A stretch of DNA of 64,000 nucleotides from Qipengyuania gaetbuli (GTDB taxonomy: Bacteria; Pseudomonadota; Alphaproteobacteria; Sphingomonadales; Sphingomonadaceae), in the NCBI RefSeq assembly GCF_009827315.1, contig NZ_WTYF01000004.1:496001-560000 (forward strand), read 5' to 3'. A model generated the notes under the pieces. It was given only the letters and a program-made list of their open reading frames with translations. It was not told where the DNA came from and searched no databases. The position numbers and the translations under genes were made by a program. Of this stretch, positions 15,027 to 25,214 are shown piece after piece (position 1 is the stretch's first letter; the number at the start of each line of letters is the position of its first letter).

Positions 15027-15744
15027 CCAGCACAAGCCGGTAATCGTCCTCGTTCGGCCGCAACTGGGCGAGAATATCGGCAAGGCGGCCCGCGCCATGC
15101 TGAATTTCGGGTTGGTGGAACTACGCCTCGTAGAACCGCGCGACGGCTGGCCCAACCCTTCGGCAGGCCCGGCAGCAGCTGGCGCAGATGTGGTGCTCGA
15201 CATGGCGGAAGTGTTCGCCTCGACGGCCGAAGCCGTGGCCGATTGCGGGCATGTCTATGCGACGACGGTCCGCAAGCGCGGCGTGACGAAGCCGGTCTAC
15301 ACCCCCGAAGAGGCTGCCCGCGAAATGGCCGGGGCAGTTGGGCGCAGCGCGATCCTGTTCGGCCCCGAACGCTCTGGGCTGGCAACCGAGGACGTGGCCC
15401 TTGCCCGCGCTATCCTGACGGTGCCGATCAATCCGGACTTCGGCTCGCTCAATCTCGCGCAGGCGGTGATCCTGTGCGCCTACGAGTGGTCGAAACACGA
15501 AAACCTCGTGCAGCCGACGCAGGAAGACCTCCTGCCCCCCGCCCCGCAGGACGAGCTCGAAGGACTGATCGGCCATCTCGAAGGCATGCTGGAGCCCAAG
15601 GGCTACTTCCTCCCAGCGACGCGCGCCGACGCCACGCGGCGCACGCTTCGCGGCGTGCTGACCAAGCCGGGCTGGAACCACCTAGAGGTGCGCACGCTGC
15701 GCGGCGTTTTGTCGAGCCTGGAACGCCGTTCGAAGAAAGACTGA
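15013..15744 (+). CDS. TrmJ-like SPOUT RNA methyltransferase
   Basis: The product of 243 residues belongs to the TrmH/SpoU superfamily. It contains the knotted SAM-binding signature: [17 protein letters not shown] near the N-terminus, [13 protein letters not shown], and [20 protein letters not shown] sequence ([21 protein letters not shown]). The layout and length best fit TrmJ, which 2'-O-methylates position 32 of tRNAs, although other SPOUT targets cannot be excluded. The ATG at 15013 lies inside the end of nrdR, indicating coupled translation. The frame extends further upstream but only as an nrdR shadow. Confidence 0.88.
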   Translation: MSEADQHKPVIVLVRPQLGENIGKAARAMLNFGLVELRLVEPRDGWPNPSAGPAAAGADVVLDMAEVFASTAEAVADCGHVYATTVRKRGVTKPVYTPEEAAREMAGAVGRSAILFGPERSGLATEDVALARAILTVPINPDFGSLNLAQAVILCAYEWSKHENLVQPTQEDLLPPAPQDELEGLIGHLEGMLEPKGYFLPATRADATRRTLRGVLTKPGWNHLEVRTLRGVLSSLERRSKKD

Positions 15745-15811
15745 ACGTTTGCGGGAAAACCGGCGCCATCGCTATCCCCACACGAATCCCCTGTATTTTA
15801 AGGACTTCCCC

Positions 15812-16072
15812 ATGCGTATCGCCCTGACTGCACTTTCCGTCCTCGCGCTTTCGGCCCCGCTGGCCGCGCAGGATCACTCGCACCACGGCGATCACGCGAC
15901 GACCGAAGCCAAGCAGGATGCCGCAAAGGCCGAGAAGAAGAAGCAGAAGAAGATCTGCAAGAACGTCGGCAACATGGGCACGCGCTTCTCGGAAAAAGTC
16001 TGCCTGACCGAAGCCGAATGGGAAGCCGAACGCCGCGCGACCCAGGACGGTATCCGCGACGCCAAGCGCTGA
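15812..16072 (+). CDS. Small secreted protein, His/Lys-rich, unknown function
   Basis: The 86-residue product begins with a signal peptide (MRIALTALSVLALSAPLAAQ) and a probable cleavage after LAAQ. The mature part opens with a short His-rich tract (DHSHHGDH), then a Lys/Ala-rich charged stretch. It ends with a conserved-looking module holding two cysteines (KICKNVG and KVCLTEAEWEAERR), which could form a disulfide in the periplasm. The ATG at 15812 follows the purine-rich AAGGA. I recognise no named function. Confidence 0.75.
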   Translation: MRIALTALSVLALSAPLAAQDHSHHGDHATTEAKQDAAKAEKKKQKKICKNVGNMGTRFSEKVCLTEAEWEAERRATQDGIRDAKR

Positions 16073-16088
16073 GGAGGCGGCCTGGGCT

Positions 16089-16412
16089 TCAGCTGCGCAG
16101 GCGGTCCCATTCCTCGAGTTCGTAGGCAATCGAGGTTTCGACCAGCTCTTCCCATATCTGCGCGATCTTTCCGGCGGGAAGGTCGCGCTTTTCCGCATCA
16201 AGGCGGGCGTTGGCGATCACTTCCGCCTTGCGCGCCTCGTCCCGCACGACATTACGGTCCTGCTTGATGCGCGCAGCTGCACGCATGTAGCCGAACCGCC
16301 GGTCGAGCAGGGCCATCAGTTCGCGGTCCGTGCTGTCTACCCCTGCGCGCACTTCGCGCATGTCGGTGCAGTCTTCGGGCAGCGTGATTTCAACGGGCTT
16401 GGTCGTGTCCAT
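16089..16412 (-). CDS. Chorismate mutase (AroQ-type)
   Basis: The product of 107 residues is an all-helical chorismate mutase, converting chorismate to prephenate for phenylalanine and tyrosine synthesis. The pattern [19 protein letters not shown] followed by RAAARIKQ and [15 protein letters not shown] matches the AroQ helix 1 and active-site arginine/lysine positions. The ATG at 16412 is preferred because the upstream extension overlaps nothing meaningful. It is divergent from trpB, an arrangement that puts competing uses of chorismate side by side. Confidence 0.85.
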   Translation of the reverse strand: MDTTKPVEITLPEDCTDMREVRAGVDSTDRELMALLDRRFGYMRAAARIKQDRNVVRDEARKAEVIANARLDAEKRDLPAGKIAQIWEELVETSIAYELEEWDRLRS

Positions 16413-16503
16413 GGGGGCGGCGCATGGCGAAGCCAGACGCGCTTGTCGAGGGCAAACCAAACCCTCTCTCGACATAGCCCTTTTGCATCGTCATGGAGGC
16501 CGC

Positions 16504-17718
16504 ATGGTTAGCCAGGCAAATACCTTCCGCAACATGCCGGACGAGCGCGGCCATTTCGGCGATTATGGCGGCCGCTATGTCGCCGAAACGCTGATGCCGC
16601 TCGTCCTCGATCTCGAACGCGAATACCGGGCGGCGCAGGCCGATCCGGAATTCCAGCGCCAATTCGACGATTTGCTCGAACATTACGTGGGCCGCCCTTC
16701 CCCGCTCTATTTCGCAGAGCGGCTGACAGAGGCGCTCGGCGGCGCGCAGGTCTGGTTCAAGCGCGACGAGCTGAACCACACGGGCGCGCACAAGATCAAC
16801 AATTGCATCGGGCAGATCCTGCTCGCGATCCGCATGGGCAAGACGCGCATCATCGCGGAAACCGGCGCCGGCCAGCACGGCGTAGCGACAGCCACGGTCT
16901 GCGCGCGCTTCGGCCTGCCCTGCGTGGTCTACATGGGCGCAGAGGACGTGCGGCGGCAGTCGCCCAACGTCTTCCGCATGAAGCTGCTGGGCGCAGAAGT
17001 CGTGCCCGTCACCAGCGGCCGGGGGACGCTGAAGGATGCGATGAACGAAGGGCTGCGCGACTGGGTCGCGAACGTCCACGACACCTTCTACATCATCGGG
17101 ACCGCCGCCGGCCCGCACCCCTATCCCGAGCTCGTCCGCGACTTCCAGAGCGTGATCGGCAAGGAAGCACGCGCGCAGATGCTCGACCGCATCGGCCGCC
17201 TGCCCGACCTTCTGGTGGCAGCGATCGGCGGCGGTTCGAATGCGCTTGGCCTGTTCCACCCATTCCTCGACGATCCGGACGTGAAGATGCTGGGCGTGGA
17301 AGCGGCGGGCTACGGCCTCGACGGCGACCAGCACGCGGCCAGCCTGCTCGGCGGCTTTCCCGGCGTGCTTCACGGCAACAAGACCTACCTACTGCAGGAC
17401 GATGACGGCCAGATTACCGAAGGCCACTCGATCAGCGCAGGGCTGGATTATCCGGGCATCGGGCCGGAACATGCGTGGCTCAAGGACATGGGCCGCGTGG
17501 AATACACCGCCATAACCGACGATGAGGCGCTCGACGCGTTCCAGCTGCTCTGCCGCACGGAAGGCATCATTCCCGCGCTCGAACCCAGCCACGCCATCGC
17601 GGCGGTCGCCAAGCGCGCGAAGGAAATGCCGAAGGACAGCGTGATCCTCGCCAACCTCTGCGGTCGGGGAGACAAGGACATATTCACCGTCGCCGAGCGG
17701 CTGGGAGTGGAAATGTGA
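16504..17718 (+). CDS. trpB: Tryptophan synthase beta chain
   Basis: The product of 404 residues condenses indole with serine to give tryptophan. The PLP-lysine motif is in HTGAHKINN and the substrate loop in [12 protein letters not shown]. The glycine-rich phosphate cup is GGGSNALG. The length is normal for TrpB1. The ATG at 16504 gives the standard N-terminus ([19 protein letters not shown]). The stop overlaps the GTG of a small membrane gene that separates it from trpA. Confidence 0.98.
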   Translation: MVSQANTFRNMPDERGHFGDYGGRYVAETLMPLVLDLEREYRAAQADPEFQRQFDDLLEHYVGRPSPLYFAERLTEALGGAQVWFKRDELNHTGAHKINNCIGQILLAIRMGKTRIIAETGAGQHGVATATVCARFGLPCVVYMGAEDVRRQSPNVFRMKLLGAEVVPVTSGRGTLKDAMNEGLRDWVANVHDTFYIIGTAAGPHPYPELVRDFQSVIGKEARAQMLDRIGRLPDLLVAAIGGGSNALGLFHPFLDDPDVKMLGVEAAGYGLDGDQHAASLLGGFPGVLHGNKTYLLQDDDGQITEGHSISAGLDYPGIGPEHAWLKDMGRVEYTAITDDEALDAFQLLCRTEGIIPALEPSHAIAAVAKRAKEMPKDSVILANLCGRGDKDIFTVAERLGVEM

Positions 17719-17897
17719 CTACGGCAAGGAAGCCAGCGATATACGCGGGTGTAATCTCGGGAGTCGTCTTCGCGGCACTGACCTCCGCTTACAATCTCTA
17801 CAGCGGAAAGGGATTTGACCCCGGTCTGGCAGTCGCGGCCGCAATTATCTTCGGTATGGGAATGACCGCCTCCTACTTGCGAGAGCAGGCAAAATGA
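17715..17897 (+). CDS. Small two-segment membrane protein between trpB and trpA
   Basis: The 60-residue product starts with GTG overlapping the trpB stop (GTGA) and ends overlapping the trpA ATG (ATGA). It is therefore coupled on both sides, and a chance frame is unlikely. Two hydrophobic segments are visible, about residues 8-27 ([20 protein letters not shown]) and 37-53 ([17 protein letters not shown]). The ends are short and charged. No family is recognised, and a role in tryptophan synthesis is not implied by sequence. Confidence 0.75.
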   Translation: MTTARKPAIYAGVISGVVFAALTSAYNLYSGKGFDPGLAVAAAIIFGMGMTASYLREQAK

Positions 17898-18685
17898 CCC
17901 GCCTCGCCAACGCCTTCAACAAGCCCCATCCCGCTCTCGTCTGCTTCATCACGGCAGGCGACGGCGACACTGCGGCCAATCTCGACGCTCTGGTCGAGGG
18001 CGGCGCGGACGTGATCGAACTCGGCATGCCGTTTACTGATCCGATGGCAGACGGTCCGGCCATCCAGGCAGCGAACATCCGCTCGCTCAATGCGGGAACG
18101 AGCACAGCCGACGTGCTGTGGATCGCACGCAAGTTCCGCGACCGGCATCCTGAGGTTCCGCTCGTGCTCATGGGTTATGCGAACCCGATGATCCGGCGCG
18201 GTTCGGACTGGTTCGCCAAGGCAGCAAAAGAAGCGGGTATCGACGGCGTGATCTGTGTCGACATCCCGCCCGAAGAGGACGATGCTTTGGGTCCGTACCT
18301 TCGCGATGCGGGCATCTCCCCCATTCGCCTCGCAACGCCGACAACCGATGCAAAGCGCCTGCCGCAGGTCCTCGAAGGGTCTTCGGGCTTCCTCTACTAT
18401 GTCGCCGTGGCCGGCATCACCGGCATGCAGCAGGCCGCAATCGAATCGATCGAGGCCAATGTGAGCCGAATCAAGCAGTCGACCGACATCCCCGTGGCCG
18501 TCGGTTTCGGCGTCCGCACGCCCGAACAGGCCGGCGAGATCGCGCGCGTGGCAGACGGGGTGGTCGTGGGTTCCGCGCTGGTCGAGCTCGTCGCGGAACA
18601 CGGGGCGCAGGCACCGGCAAAGCTGCGCGAACTCACCGCAGGGCTTGCCAAGGCGGTCCATTCGGCGGCAAGGGCCAGCGCATGA
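17894..18685 (+). CDS. trpA: Tryptophan synthase alpha chain
   Basis: The product of 263 residues cleaves indole-3-glycerol phosphate to indole, which is channelled to TrpB. The catalytic Glu lies in [17 protein letters not shown], and the second acidic residue is in the ICVDIPPEE loop. The phosphate-binding part [11 protein letters not shown] is present. The ATG overlaps the stop of the upstream small gene, and its own stop overlaps the accD ATG (ATGA), so trpB-orf-trpA-accD is one coupled operon. Confidence 0.98.
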   Translation: MTRLANAFNKPHPALVCFITAGDGDTAANLDALVEGGADVIELGMPFTDPMADGPAIQAANIRSLNAGTSTADVLWIARKFRDRHPEVPLVLMGYANPMIRRGSDWFAKAAKEAGIDGVICVDIPPEEDDALGPYLRDAGISPIRLATPTTDAKRLPQVLEGSSGFLYYVAVAGITGMQQAAIESIEANVSRIKQSTDIPVAVGFGVRTPEQAGEIARVADGVVVGSALVELVAEHGAQAPAKLRELTAGLAKAVHSAARASA

Positions 18686-19533
18686 ACTGGTTCACGCGCG
18701 TCCGCAATTCGCTCACCTCGCTGTCCAAGCGCAGCACCGACAAGGATCTCTGGGTCAAATGCCCGAGCTGCCAGCAGATGGTGTTTGCGCAGGAATATCA
18801 GGAAAACGCCTTCGTCTGCCCGCGCTGCGACCACCATGGCCGCATAGGCGCTGATGAGCGGCTGGCACAGATCCTCGACGAAGGGTTCGAGGCGCTGCCG
18901 ATTCCTGACGTGAAGGAAGATCCGCTCAAGTTCCGCGATACGTCGAAATATACCGACCGCCTGAAGAAGGCCCGCGGGAAGAGCCCGCACAAGGACGCCT
19001 TCCTTGTCGGTTCGGGTGCGATCGAGGGCAAGCCCGCGGTCGTCGGTGTGCAGGACTTCGGCTTCATGGGCGGATCGATGGGGATGGCCGTGGGTACTGC
19101 CTTCTGCCAAGGCGCCGAACGCGCGCTGACGCGGCATTGCCCTTACATCGTCGTGACCGCTGCTGGCGGTGCGCGCATGCAGGAGGGCATTCTCAGCCTG
19201 ATGCAGATGCCCAAGGCGACCGTGATGACCCGCCGCCTCAAGGAAGCGGGGCTGCCCTACATAGTCGTCCTTACCGACCCGACCACGGGCGGCGTGACGG
19301 CAAGCTATGCCATGCTCGGCGATGTGCACTTGGCAGAACCGGGCGCGCTGATCGGCTTTGCCGGCCAGCGCGTGATCCAGGACACTATTCGCGAGCAGCT
19401 GCCCGACGGTTTCCAGCGCGCCGAGTACCTGCACAAGCATGGCATGGTCGACATGGTCGTCCACCGCCACGACCTGCGCGATACGCTGGCGACACTGATC
19501 GACTACCTCGCCCCTTCGGCTGAGGCAGCCTGA
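18682..19533 (+). CDS. accD: Acetyl-CoA carboxylase carboxyltransferase subunit beta
   Basis: The product of 283 residues is the beta part of the carboxyltransferase that makes malonyl-CoA for fatty acid synthesis. The N-terminal zinc ribbon has the CPSC and CPRC cysteine pairs within the first 50 residues. The carboxyltransferase core includes GGARMQEG and [14 protein letters not shown], which form the acyl-CoA oxyanion hole. A trpA-accD-folC order is common in alphaproteobacteria. It overlaps trpA by 4 nt. Confidence 0.98.
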   Translation: MNWFTRVRNSLTSLSKRSTDKDLWVKCPSCQQMVFAQEYQENAFVCPRCDHHGRIGADERLAQILDEGFEALPIPDVKEDPLKFRDTSKYTDRLKKARGKSPHKDAFLVGSGAIEGKPAVVGVQDFGFMGGSMGMAVGTAFCQGAERALTRHCPYIVVTAAGGARMQEGILSLMQMPKATVMTRRLKEAGLPYIVVLTDPTTGGVTASYAMLGDVHLAEPGALIGFAGQRVIQDTIREQLPDGFQRAEYLHKHGMVDMVVHRHDLRDTLATLIDYLAPSAEAA

Positions 19534-19541
19534 CCCCTTCC

Positions 19542-20822
19542 ATGCGGGATTTCGCCCGCTCCGAAAGCCCTGCGGTCCAGGCCCAGCTCGACCGGCTGGG
19601 ACTGTTGAGCGTGCCCGACGGGCGCCTCGGCCTCGACACGATCCGCGCGCTGCTCGACCGGCTTGGTAATCCGCACCGCAGGCTGCCGCCGGTGTTCCAT
19701 GTCGCCGGGACCAACGGCAAGGGTTCGACCTGCGCCTTCCTGCGCGCCATGCTGGAGGCGGAAGGGTACAGGGTCCACGTCACCACCAGCCCGCATCTCG
19801 TGCGCTACAACGAGCGCATCCGCGTGGCGGGCACGCTGATTTCGGACGAGCGGCTCGCCGATCTGCTGGCGGAGGTTCTGGATGTGGGCGAAGACCTCAA
19901 CCCCAGCTTCTTCGAAGTCACCATCGCAGCCGCCTTCCTGGAATTCGCACGCGTTGCGGCGGATGCCTGCGTGGTCGAAGTCGGCCTCGGCGGACGCTTC
20001 GATGCGACAAATGTGCTCGAACCGGACGTTCTCGCCGCCTGCGGCATCGCTGCGCTGGGCGTCGATCACGAACGCTTCCTTCTCGCGCCCGAGGACGGCG
20101 TTCCGACCTTGCCGATCGCCCGTATCGCCTTCGAGAAGGCAGGAATTGCCAAACCCGGCGTTCCGATGGTCACGCTGGAGGATAGCCATCTCCCGGAAGC
20201 CGAACAGGTAATCAGGGATGTGGCCGAGAGCGTCGGCGCGCCGCTCCACATGGTTCGCTCCTTCGGCAAGGGGAGCATCACGCCCGATGCATCCGGCTAT
20301 CCCGAACCCGGCCTTGGCGGCGCGCATCAGGAACGGAACGCAGCCCTCGCCAATGGCATGTTGCGCGCGCAAGCGAGGCTGGCGATCAGTGAAGAAGCGA
20401 TCAGGACCGGCATCGAGACGGCCAGATGGCCTGCACGGATGCAGCGCCTGGGTGCAGGTCCGCTGACCGCGCTCGTAGCTGATCGGGACGTCTGGCTGGA
20501 TGGCGGCCACAACTCCAGCGCCGGACTTGCTATTGCGGATGCGTTCTCCGGCCCGCTCCATCTCGTTTTGGGCATGCTGGACAACAAGGACCCGCGCTCA
20601 CTGCTAGATGCCCTGGGCGACCGGATCCGCTCGCTTGCGGTGGTCCCGATCCCGGGGCACGCGGCGCACGGTGTCGAGGCTTTCGGCATGGACGCGAAGA
20701 GGGCCGACGATGTCGTGGATGCGCTCTCCGCCCTGCCGGCAGACGGCCATCCCGTGCTCATTGCAGGCTCGCTCTACCTCGCTGGCGAGGTCCTGCGCCT
20801 CAACGACGAATTGCCCGACTGA
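19542..20822 (+). CDS. folC: Dihydrofolate synthase / folylpolyglutamate synthase
   Basis: The product of 426 residues adds glutamate to dihydropteroate and folates. It has the Mur-ligase-like P-loop (VAGTNGKGSTCAFLRAM), the folylpolyglutamate synthase signature EVGLGGRFDATNV, and a C-terminal domain containing WLDGGHNSSAG. The start is 8 nt after accD. Its stop abuts the convergent transporter gene with no gap, so the two transcription units meet end to end at 20822/20823. Confidence 0.96.
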   Translation: MRDFARSESPAVQAQLDRLGLLSVPDGRLGLDTIRALLDRLGNPHRRLPPVFHVAGTNGKGSTCAFLRAMLEAEGYRVHVTTSPHLVRYNERIRVAGTLISDERLADLLAEVLDVGEDLNPSFFEVTIAAAFLEFARVAADACVVEVGLGGRFDATNVLEPDVLAACGIAALGVDHERFLLAPEDGVPTLPIARIAFEKAGIAKPGVPMVTLEDSHLPEAEQVIRDVAESVGAPLHMVRSFGKGSITPDASGYPEPGLGGAHQERNAALANGMLRAQARLAISEEAIRTGIETARWPARMQRLGAGPLTALVADRDVWLDGGHNSSAGLAIADAFSGPLHLVLGMLDNKDPRSLLDALGDRIRSLAVVPIPGHAAHGVEAFGMDAKRADDVVDALSALPADGHPVLIAGSLYLAGEVLRLNDELPD

Positions 20823-22562
20823 TCACTCAGCCGGGAATCGTTCCCCCACTTCTGGCGCGACGATACCCGCAGCCGCCTTGCCGCGGCTCTCGCGGTACCA
20901 TTCGAAGCATACCAGCACGGCTGCCGCGAGGCCTATCCACGTCGTCAGGATGAAGACGTCGTAATAGCCCTGGTTCTCGATCATCTCGCCCAGCGCGCCG
21001 CGGCCAAGCGTGCCCACCAGCAGCGTCAGCGAGGACAGCAGCGCGTATTGCACCGCGCTGAACTGCTTCGAGACGATCGAGGACAGCCAGGCGATATAGG
21101 CTGCCCCGGCGATACCGATGGCAAGGTTCTCGAACCCGATGGTGATGGTCAGCTTGGCAAGCTCCGCATCGCCGATCTCGGGGATCTGCATGATCATGTA
21201 AGTGAAGCCGATCGCATCGCTGAAGGCCTGCATGTTTGCACCGCCCACCGCCATGTCGGCGTAAAGCAGGTTGGTCAGTGCGGCTAGGACACCGCCGATC
21301 AGCAGCGTCGCCATGCGCCCTATCGTTGTCAGCATGAAGCCACCCAAAGCAAGGCCGAGAATGATCGCACCAACGCCGAAGAACTTCGAGGCGAAGGCGA
21401 CGTCGTCATTCGTGTACTCGAGTTCGCCGAGATAGAACGGATAAGCGAAGGTGCCCCAGATCGCGTCGCAGATGCGATAGGTAAGCACCACGGCGAGGAT
21501 CAACACGAGCGACCAGCCCATCCGGCCAACGAACTCCACCAAAGGCAGCACCAGCGCGCGATAGAGATGGTCCATTGCATAGGCCCCGCCCGCCGCAGGG
21601 TCCTCGTCTTCGGTCAGCAAATGCCTGCCCTGCCGCTTCTGCGATGCCAGCCAGCCGGCGATGAGCGCAGGGAGAATAATCGTCGCCACGATGATCCACG
21701 GACCGTAAGTCAGCGTGAATTCCGTGGGGTTCGGCCGGTCCTCCGGCGCATAGGTCATCGACATGATCATGAAGGCCAGCACCGCGCCGATGGCGACTGC
21801 CCAGAGCAGTCCGACGAGCGCCAGCGCCCGGCCGCGCACGGCAGGCGACAGTTCGCCGGCCTTGCGCAGCGCGCGAACCTGCAACTCGCTTTCGGAAGCG
21901 ACGTCTTCCGCTTCCTCGGCCGCGTTCGGGGCCCACAGGCCGACAAACCCGACCGCCAGCAGGATTGCGCCCATCATCATGTAGGTTTCGGGCCAGCCGA
22001 TGCGCGCGGCGATGATCAGTCCGAAAGCCCCGCCGACGAGCGATGATAGCCTGTAGCCCATCTGGTAGACGGTGGAGAGGATATCGATCGTGGCTTCCTC
22101 GTCGGCGACATCGATACGCCAGGCATTGATTGCGATGTCCTGCGTAGCGCTGGCAAATGCGCCGATACCGGCAAGGAGGCTGAACCATCCGAGCTGGGTC
22201 TTGGGTTCGAGCAGCGCCATGGTGACGAGGATCGTCCCTAGCAGCACCTGTGCCGGTACGATCCATTGCTTGCGCCGACCAAGCCTGCGCAGGACGGGAA
22301 TATTCACCTTGTCGATCATCGGCGACCAGAGGAACTGGAAGGCATAGGCAAGCCCGATAAGCGAGAAGACGCCCATCGTCTCGAGGTCCACTTCGGCTTC
22401 CGTAAGCCAGGCGAACAAGGTGCCCAGGAACAGGGCAAAGGGCAGGCCGCTGGCAAAGCCGAACAGCACCATGAAACCCGTTTTCCTGTTCGAGAGCGCC
22501 AGCCCCAAGGCACGCCAAGCGGAAATCTTCTTTTTCTTCGCGTCCGCGACCGCTTCGGCCAT
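20823..22562 (-). CDS. MFS transporter, AmpG-like
   Basis: The product of 579 residues is a polytopic inner-membrane protein with more than ten hydrophobic segments. The N-terminal half contains FGFASGLPFALFLGTLFAWL and SATQDIAINAWRIDV. These match the AmpG group of the major facilitator superfamily, which import muropeptides (GlcNAc-anhydroMurNAc peptides) for cell-wall recycling. It is longer than E. coli AmpG because of an extended loop of about 90 residues between the halves. Substrate is inferred from the family only. It is divergent from the Rieske gene. Confidence 0.8.
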   Translation of the reverse strand: MAEAVADAKKKKISAWRALGLALSNRKTGFMVLFGFASGLPFALFLGTLFAWLTEAEVDLETMGVFSLIGLAYAFQFLWSPMIDKVNIPVLRRLGRRKQWIVPAQVLLGTILVTMALLEPKTQLGWFSLLAGIGAFASATQDIAINAWRIDVADEEATIDILSTVYQMGYRLSSLVGGAFGLIIAARIGWPETYMMMGAILLAVGFVGLWAPNAAEEAEDVASESELQVRALRKAGELSPAVRGRALALVGLLWAVAIGAVLAFMIMSMTYAPEDRPNPTEFTLTYGPWIIVATIILPALIAGWLASQKRQGRHLLTEDEDPAAGGAYAMDHLYRALVLPLVEFVGRMGWSLVLILAVVLTYRICDAIWGTFAYPFYLGELEYTNDDVAFASKFFGVGAIILGLALGGFMLTTIGRMATLLIGGVLAALTNLLYADMAVGGANMQAFSDAIGFTYMIMQIPEIGDAELAKLTITIGFENLAIGIAGAAYIAWLSSIVSKQFSAVQYALLSSLTLLVGTLGRGALGEMIENQGYYDVFILTTWIGLAAAVLVCFEWYRESRGKAAAGIVAPEVGERFPAE

Positions 22563-22633
22563 TCCCTAGCGTCCTTCCTAAATGCGCTATTTTTTGCGAC
22601 ACTAGCGCCCGGAGAGAGAAAGGAACAGAACAG

Positions 22634-23797
22634 ATGGGCGTTCCGACCACAGTGGCGACAGGTCGTCGACCGACCGAGGGAATGCTGGGACTGGCGGAGG
22701 ATATCGCGAACGATGTGAAACGCGATACGATCGGCCAGACCACGGTTCCGGCGCACGTCTATACCGACCCCGGTTACTGGCAGCGCGAGAAGGCCGCGAT
22801 TTTCGATCGCTTGCCGCAAATCATCTGCCCCAGCGCGCTCGTTCCCGATGCCGGGATGGCAGTGCCTCACGATGCGACCGGCCGCGCGCTGCTGATCACG
22901 CGCGATGCGCAAGGGACCGCCCATGTCTTCCTCAACGTCTGCCGGCACCGCGGGACGCGGCTGGTCGAAGGCAATGAGGTGCAATGCACGAAGAAGCTCG
23001 TCTGCCCATATCACGCCTGGACCTACAGCGTGGACGGACGCCTGCTCGCCCTGCCCCGCCCGGACACTTTCCCCGATCTCGACAAGGGCTCGATGGGGCT
23101 GGTCGAGCTCCCCTCGCTGGAAACCGGCGGCCTGATCTGGTTCTGCCCCAAGGAAGAAACGGCGGATTTCTCTTATGCTCGCAAGCTGGGCGAGGATTTC
23201 GATGCGCTCGGCATGGGGGAGCATGTGCTCTTCCGGCGCAAGACCCACGAGGTGAAGGGCAACTGGAAGCTCATCATGGATGCCTTCCTCGAAAGCTATC
23301 ACGTCACCCGCCTGCACGCGCAGACCATCGGCCCGTTCTTCAAGGACGGCGTGACATCGGGCGACATGGTCGGACCCCACGCCCGCAGCGCGGTCGGACG
23401 GCTGGAGGAGATGGACGGGGTCGACCTAACCGACATGGCCCAGCTTCGCCGGGTGGTGACTTTCGCCTACCAGATGTTGCCGGGCGCGCTCATCATTCCC
23501 AGTCCCGACTACATCAATCTCATGGTGATGATGCCGCAGTCGCACGAGCTTACGCTGGTCGAAGACTTCATGCTGATCCCCGAACATCCCAGCACCGACA
23601 AGGCGCGCGACCATTGGGAACGCAGCTGGGCACTGCTCGATGGCGGCGTCTTCGCGAGCGAGGATTTCCGTGCCGCCGAACTCGGCCAGCAGGGTCTTGC
23701 GACCGGCGTGGTGCCCGAATTGACCCTCGGCACGATGGAAAGCGGCATCCGTCGCTACCACGAGACGGTCGAGGAAGCCTTGCGCGCCGCCAACTGA
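22634..23797 (+). CDS. Rieske non-heme iron oxygenase, alpha subunit-like
   Basis: The product of 387 residues has a [2Fe-2S] Rieske domain with C-x-H (CRHRG, about residue 103) and C-x2-H (CPYHAW, about residue 124). A catalytic domain follows with the mononuclear iron region NWKLIMDAFLESYHVTRLH near residues 213-230. This is the architecture of aromatic ring-hydroxylating dioxygenase alpha subunits and related demethylases. No reductase or ferredoxin gene is adjacent, so the electron donor is encoded elsewhere. The substrate cannot be read from sequence. A good ribosome binding site (AAAGGAAC) precedes the ATG. Confidence 0.85.
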   Translation: MGVPTTVATGRRPTEGMLGLAEDIANDVKRDTIGQTTVPAHVYTDPGYWQREKAAIFDRLPQIICPSALVPDAGMAVPHDATGRALLITRDAQGTAHVFLNVCRHRGTRLVEGNEVQCTKKLVCPYHAWTYSVDGRLLALPRPDTFPDLDKGSMGLVELPSLETGGLIWFCPKEETADFSYARKLGEDFDALGMGEHVLFRRKTHEVKGNWKLIMDAFLESYHVTRLHAQTIGPFFKDGVTSGDMVGPHARSAVGRLEEMDGVDLTDMAQLRRVVTFAYQMLPGALIIPSPDYINLMVMMPQSHELTLVEDFMLIPEHPSTDKARDHWERSWALLDGGVFASEDFRAAELGQQGLATGVVPELTLGTMESGIRRYHETVEEALRAAN

Positions 23798-23815
23798 GCG
23801 CCTAACCGCGCGGCT

Positions 23816-24580
23816 ATGTCCGACAACCGACTTCCTGAAGATGGCGACCGCATCGCCAAGCTGCTCGCGCGTGCGGGTGTGGCCAGCCGCCGCGAGGTGG
23901 AGCGCATGATAGCCGACGCGCGCGTGGCGCTCGATGGCAAGGTGCTCGACACGCCGGCCGTGAAGCTCGGCTCGCTCCGCGGCGTGACCGTCGACGGCAA
24001 GCCGGTCGAACAGGCAGAGGAAACGCGCCTCTTCGCCTTCCACAAGCCTTCCGGCCTGATCACGGCGGAACGCGACCCCAAGGGGCGCCCGACGATTTAC
24101 GCCGCCCTGCGCAATGCGCTGCCCCGCAATGCCGGGCGCGTGATGCCGGTCGGCCGCCTCGACTTCAACACCGAGGGGCTTCTGCTGCTCACCAATGACG
24201 GCGAGCTGAAGCGGGCGATGGAACTGCCGTCTTCGGGCGTTCCGCGCACCTATCGCGCCCGGGCCTTCGGCGACGTCACGCAGGCGATGCTGGACGAGCT
24301 GATCGAAGGCGTGGAGATCGACGGCGTGCGCTACGGCCGGATCGAGGCCGATCTCGAACGGGGCTCGGGCAAGAACCGTTGGATCGAAATGACGCTGACC
24401 GAAGGCAAGAACCGCGAAGTCCGCCGCGTGCTCGAGCACCTCGGCCTCAAGGTGAACCGCCTATTGCGAATTTCCTATGGCCCGTTCGAACTGGCGGACC
24501 TGCCGCGTGGCCAGGCCGTCGAATTCCGACCGGCCGACGTAGAACGTTTCGCTCGCCAGCTCAGCAAGGGCGGCAAATGA
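23816..24580 (+). CDS. rRNA pseudouridine synthase, RsuA/RluB family
   Basis: The product of 254 residues has an N-terminal S4 RNA-binding domain (RIAKLLARAGVASRREVERMI). The catalytic domain carries the RsuA-family motif VGRLDFNTEGLLLLTNDGEL, whose Asp is the catalytic nucleophile. Family members modify single uridines in 16S or 23S rRNA. RluB is the closer match by length and motif, but the exact target is not certain. The stop overlaps the rsmD ATG by 4 nt. Confidence 0.93.
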   Translation: MSDNRLPEDGDRIAKLLARAGVASRREVERMIADARVALDGKVLDTPAVKLGSLRGVTVDGKPVEQAEETRLFAFHKPSGLITAERDPKGRPTIYAALRNALPRNAGRVMPVGRLDFNTEGLLLLTNDGELKRAMELPSSGVPRTYRARAFGDVTQAMLDELIEGVEIDGVRYGRIEADLERGSGKNRWIEMTLTEGKNREVRRVLEHLGLKVNRLLRISYGPFELADLPRGQAVEFRPADVERFARQLSKGGK

Positions 24581-25122
24581 GAGTCATCGCCGGCGAATGG
24601 CGCGGACGCAAGCTGGTGGCACCCAAGGGTGACCTGACCCGCCCGACTGCGGACCGCACCCGCGAGACGCTGTTTAACATGCTTGCGAGCAGGCTCGGAA
24701 CCATCGAGGGCCTGTCGGTGCTCGACCTGTTCGCCGGATCGGGCGCGCTCGGTATCGAGGCACTTTCGCGCGGTGCCGCACATTGCCTGTTCGTGGAGCA
24801 GGAAGCCGAGGCGGTAAAGGCCATCCGTACGAATATCGAGGCGCTTGGCGCACGCAGCCGTACCACCGTCCAGCAAGGCTCGGTGATGAGCCTGGTCCCT
24901 GCAAAGGCGGCGCATGATCTCATCCTTCTCGACCCGCCTTACGACACGGGAGCAGGCCAGGTCGCACTCGACCGGATGCTGCGGCTGGGATGGATCGGTC
25001 CGGCAAGCTGGATCGCCCTCGAAACGCACAAGAGCGAGGATATCGAGATCCGCACCCTCGCCATCGAGGCGGAGCGCGTCGTGGGCAAGGCCAAGCTTAC
25101 CCTCCTCCGTCTGGAAGCCTGA
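24577..25122 (+). CDS. rsmD: 16S rRNA (guanine966-N2)-methyltransferase RsmD
   Basis: The product of 181 residues methylates G966 of 16S rRNA. The N-terminus MRVIAGEWRGRKL, the SAM-binding motif VLDLFAGSGALGIEALSRG and the catalytic DPPY (LLDPPYDTG) are all present. The ATG at 24577 overlaps the pseudouridine synthase stop, so two rRNA-modification genes are translationally coupled. The frame upstream of this ATG is only a shadow. Confidence 0.96.
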   Translation: MRVIAGEWRGRKLVAPKGDLTRPTADRTRETLFNMLASRLGTIEGLSVLDLFAGSGALGIEALSRGAAHCLFVEQEAEAVKAIRTNIEALGARSRTTVQQGSVMSLVPAKAAHDLILLDPPYDTGAGQVALDRMLRLGWIGPASWIALETHKSEDIEIRTLAIEAERVVGKAKLTLLRLEA

Positions 25123-25177
25123 ACCACTCAAAAGAAAAGGACGGAACCGCATGTGCGGCCCCGCCCCTTCCAAGCGT

Positions 25178-25200
25178 CTCCGCCGGTTAACCGGCCGGAG
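25178..25200. terminator. Inverted repeat between convergent genes
   Basis: CTCCGCCGG and CCGGCCGGAG flank a central TTAA, giving a stem with one bulged base in the gap between rsmD and the convergent secreted-protein gene. No long T-tract is present. It may serve as a bidirectional transcription end. Confidence 0.35.
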
Positions 25201-25214
25201 CAATCGTTATGGTG

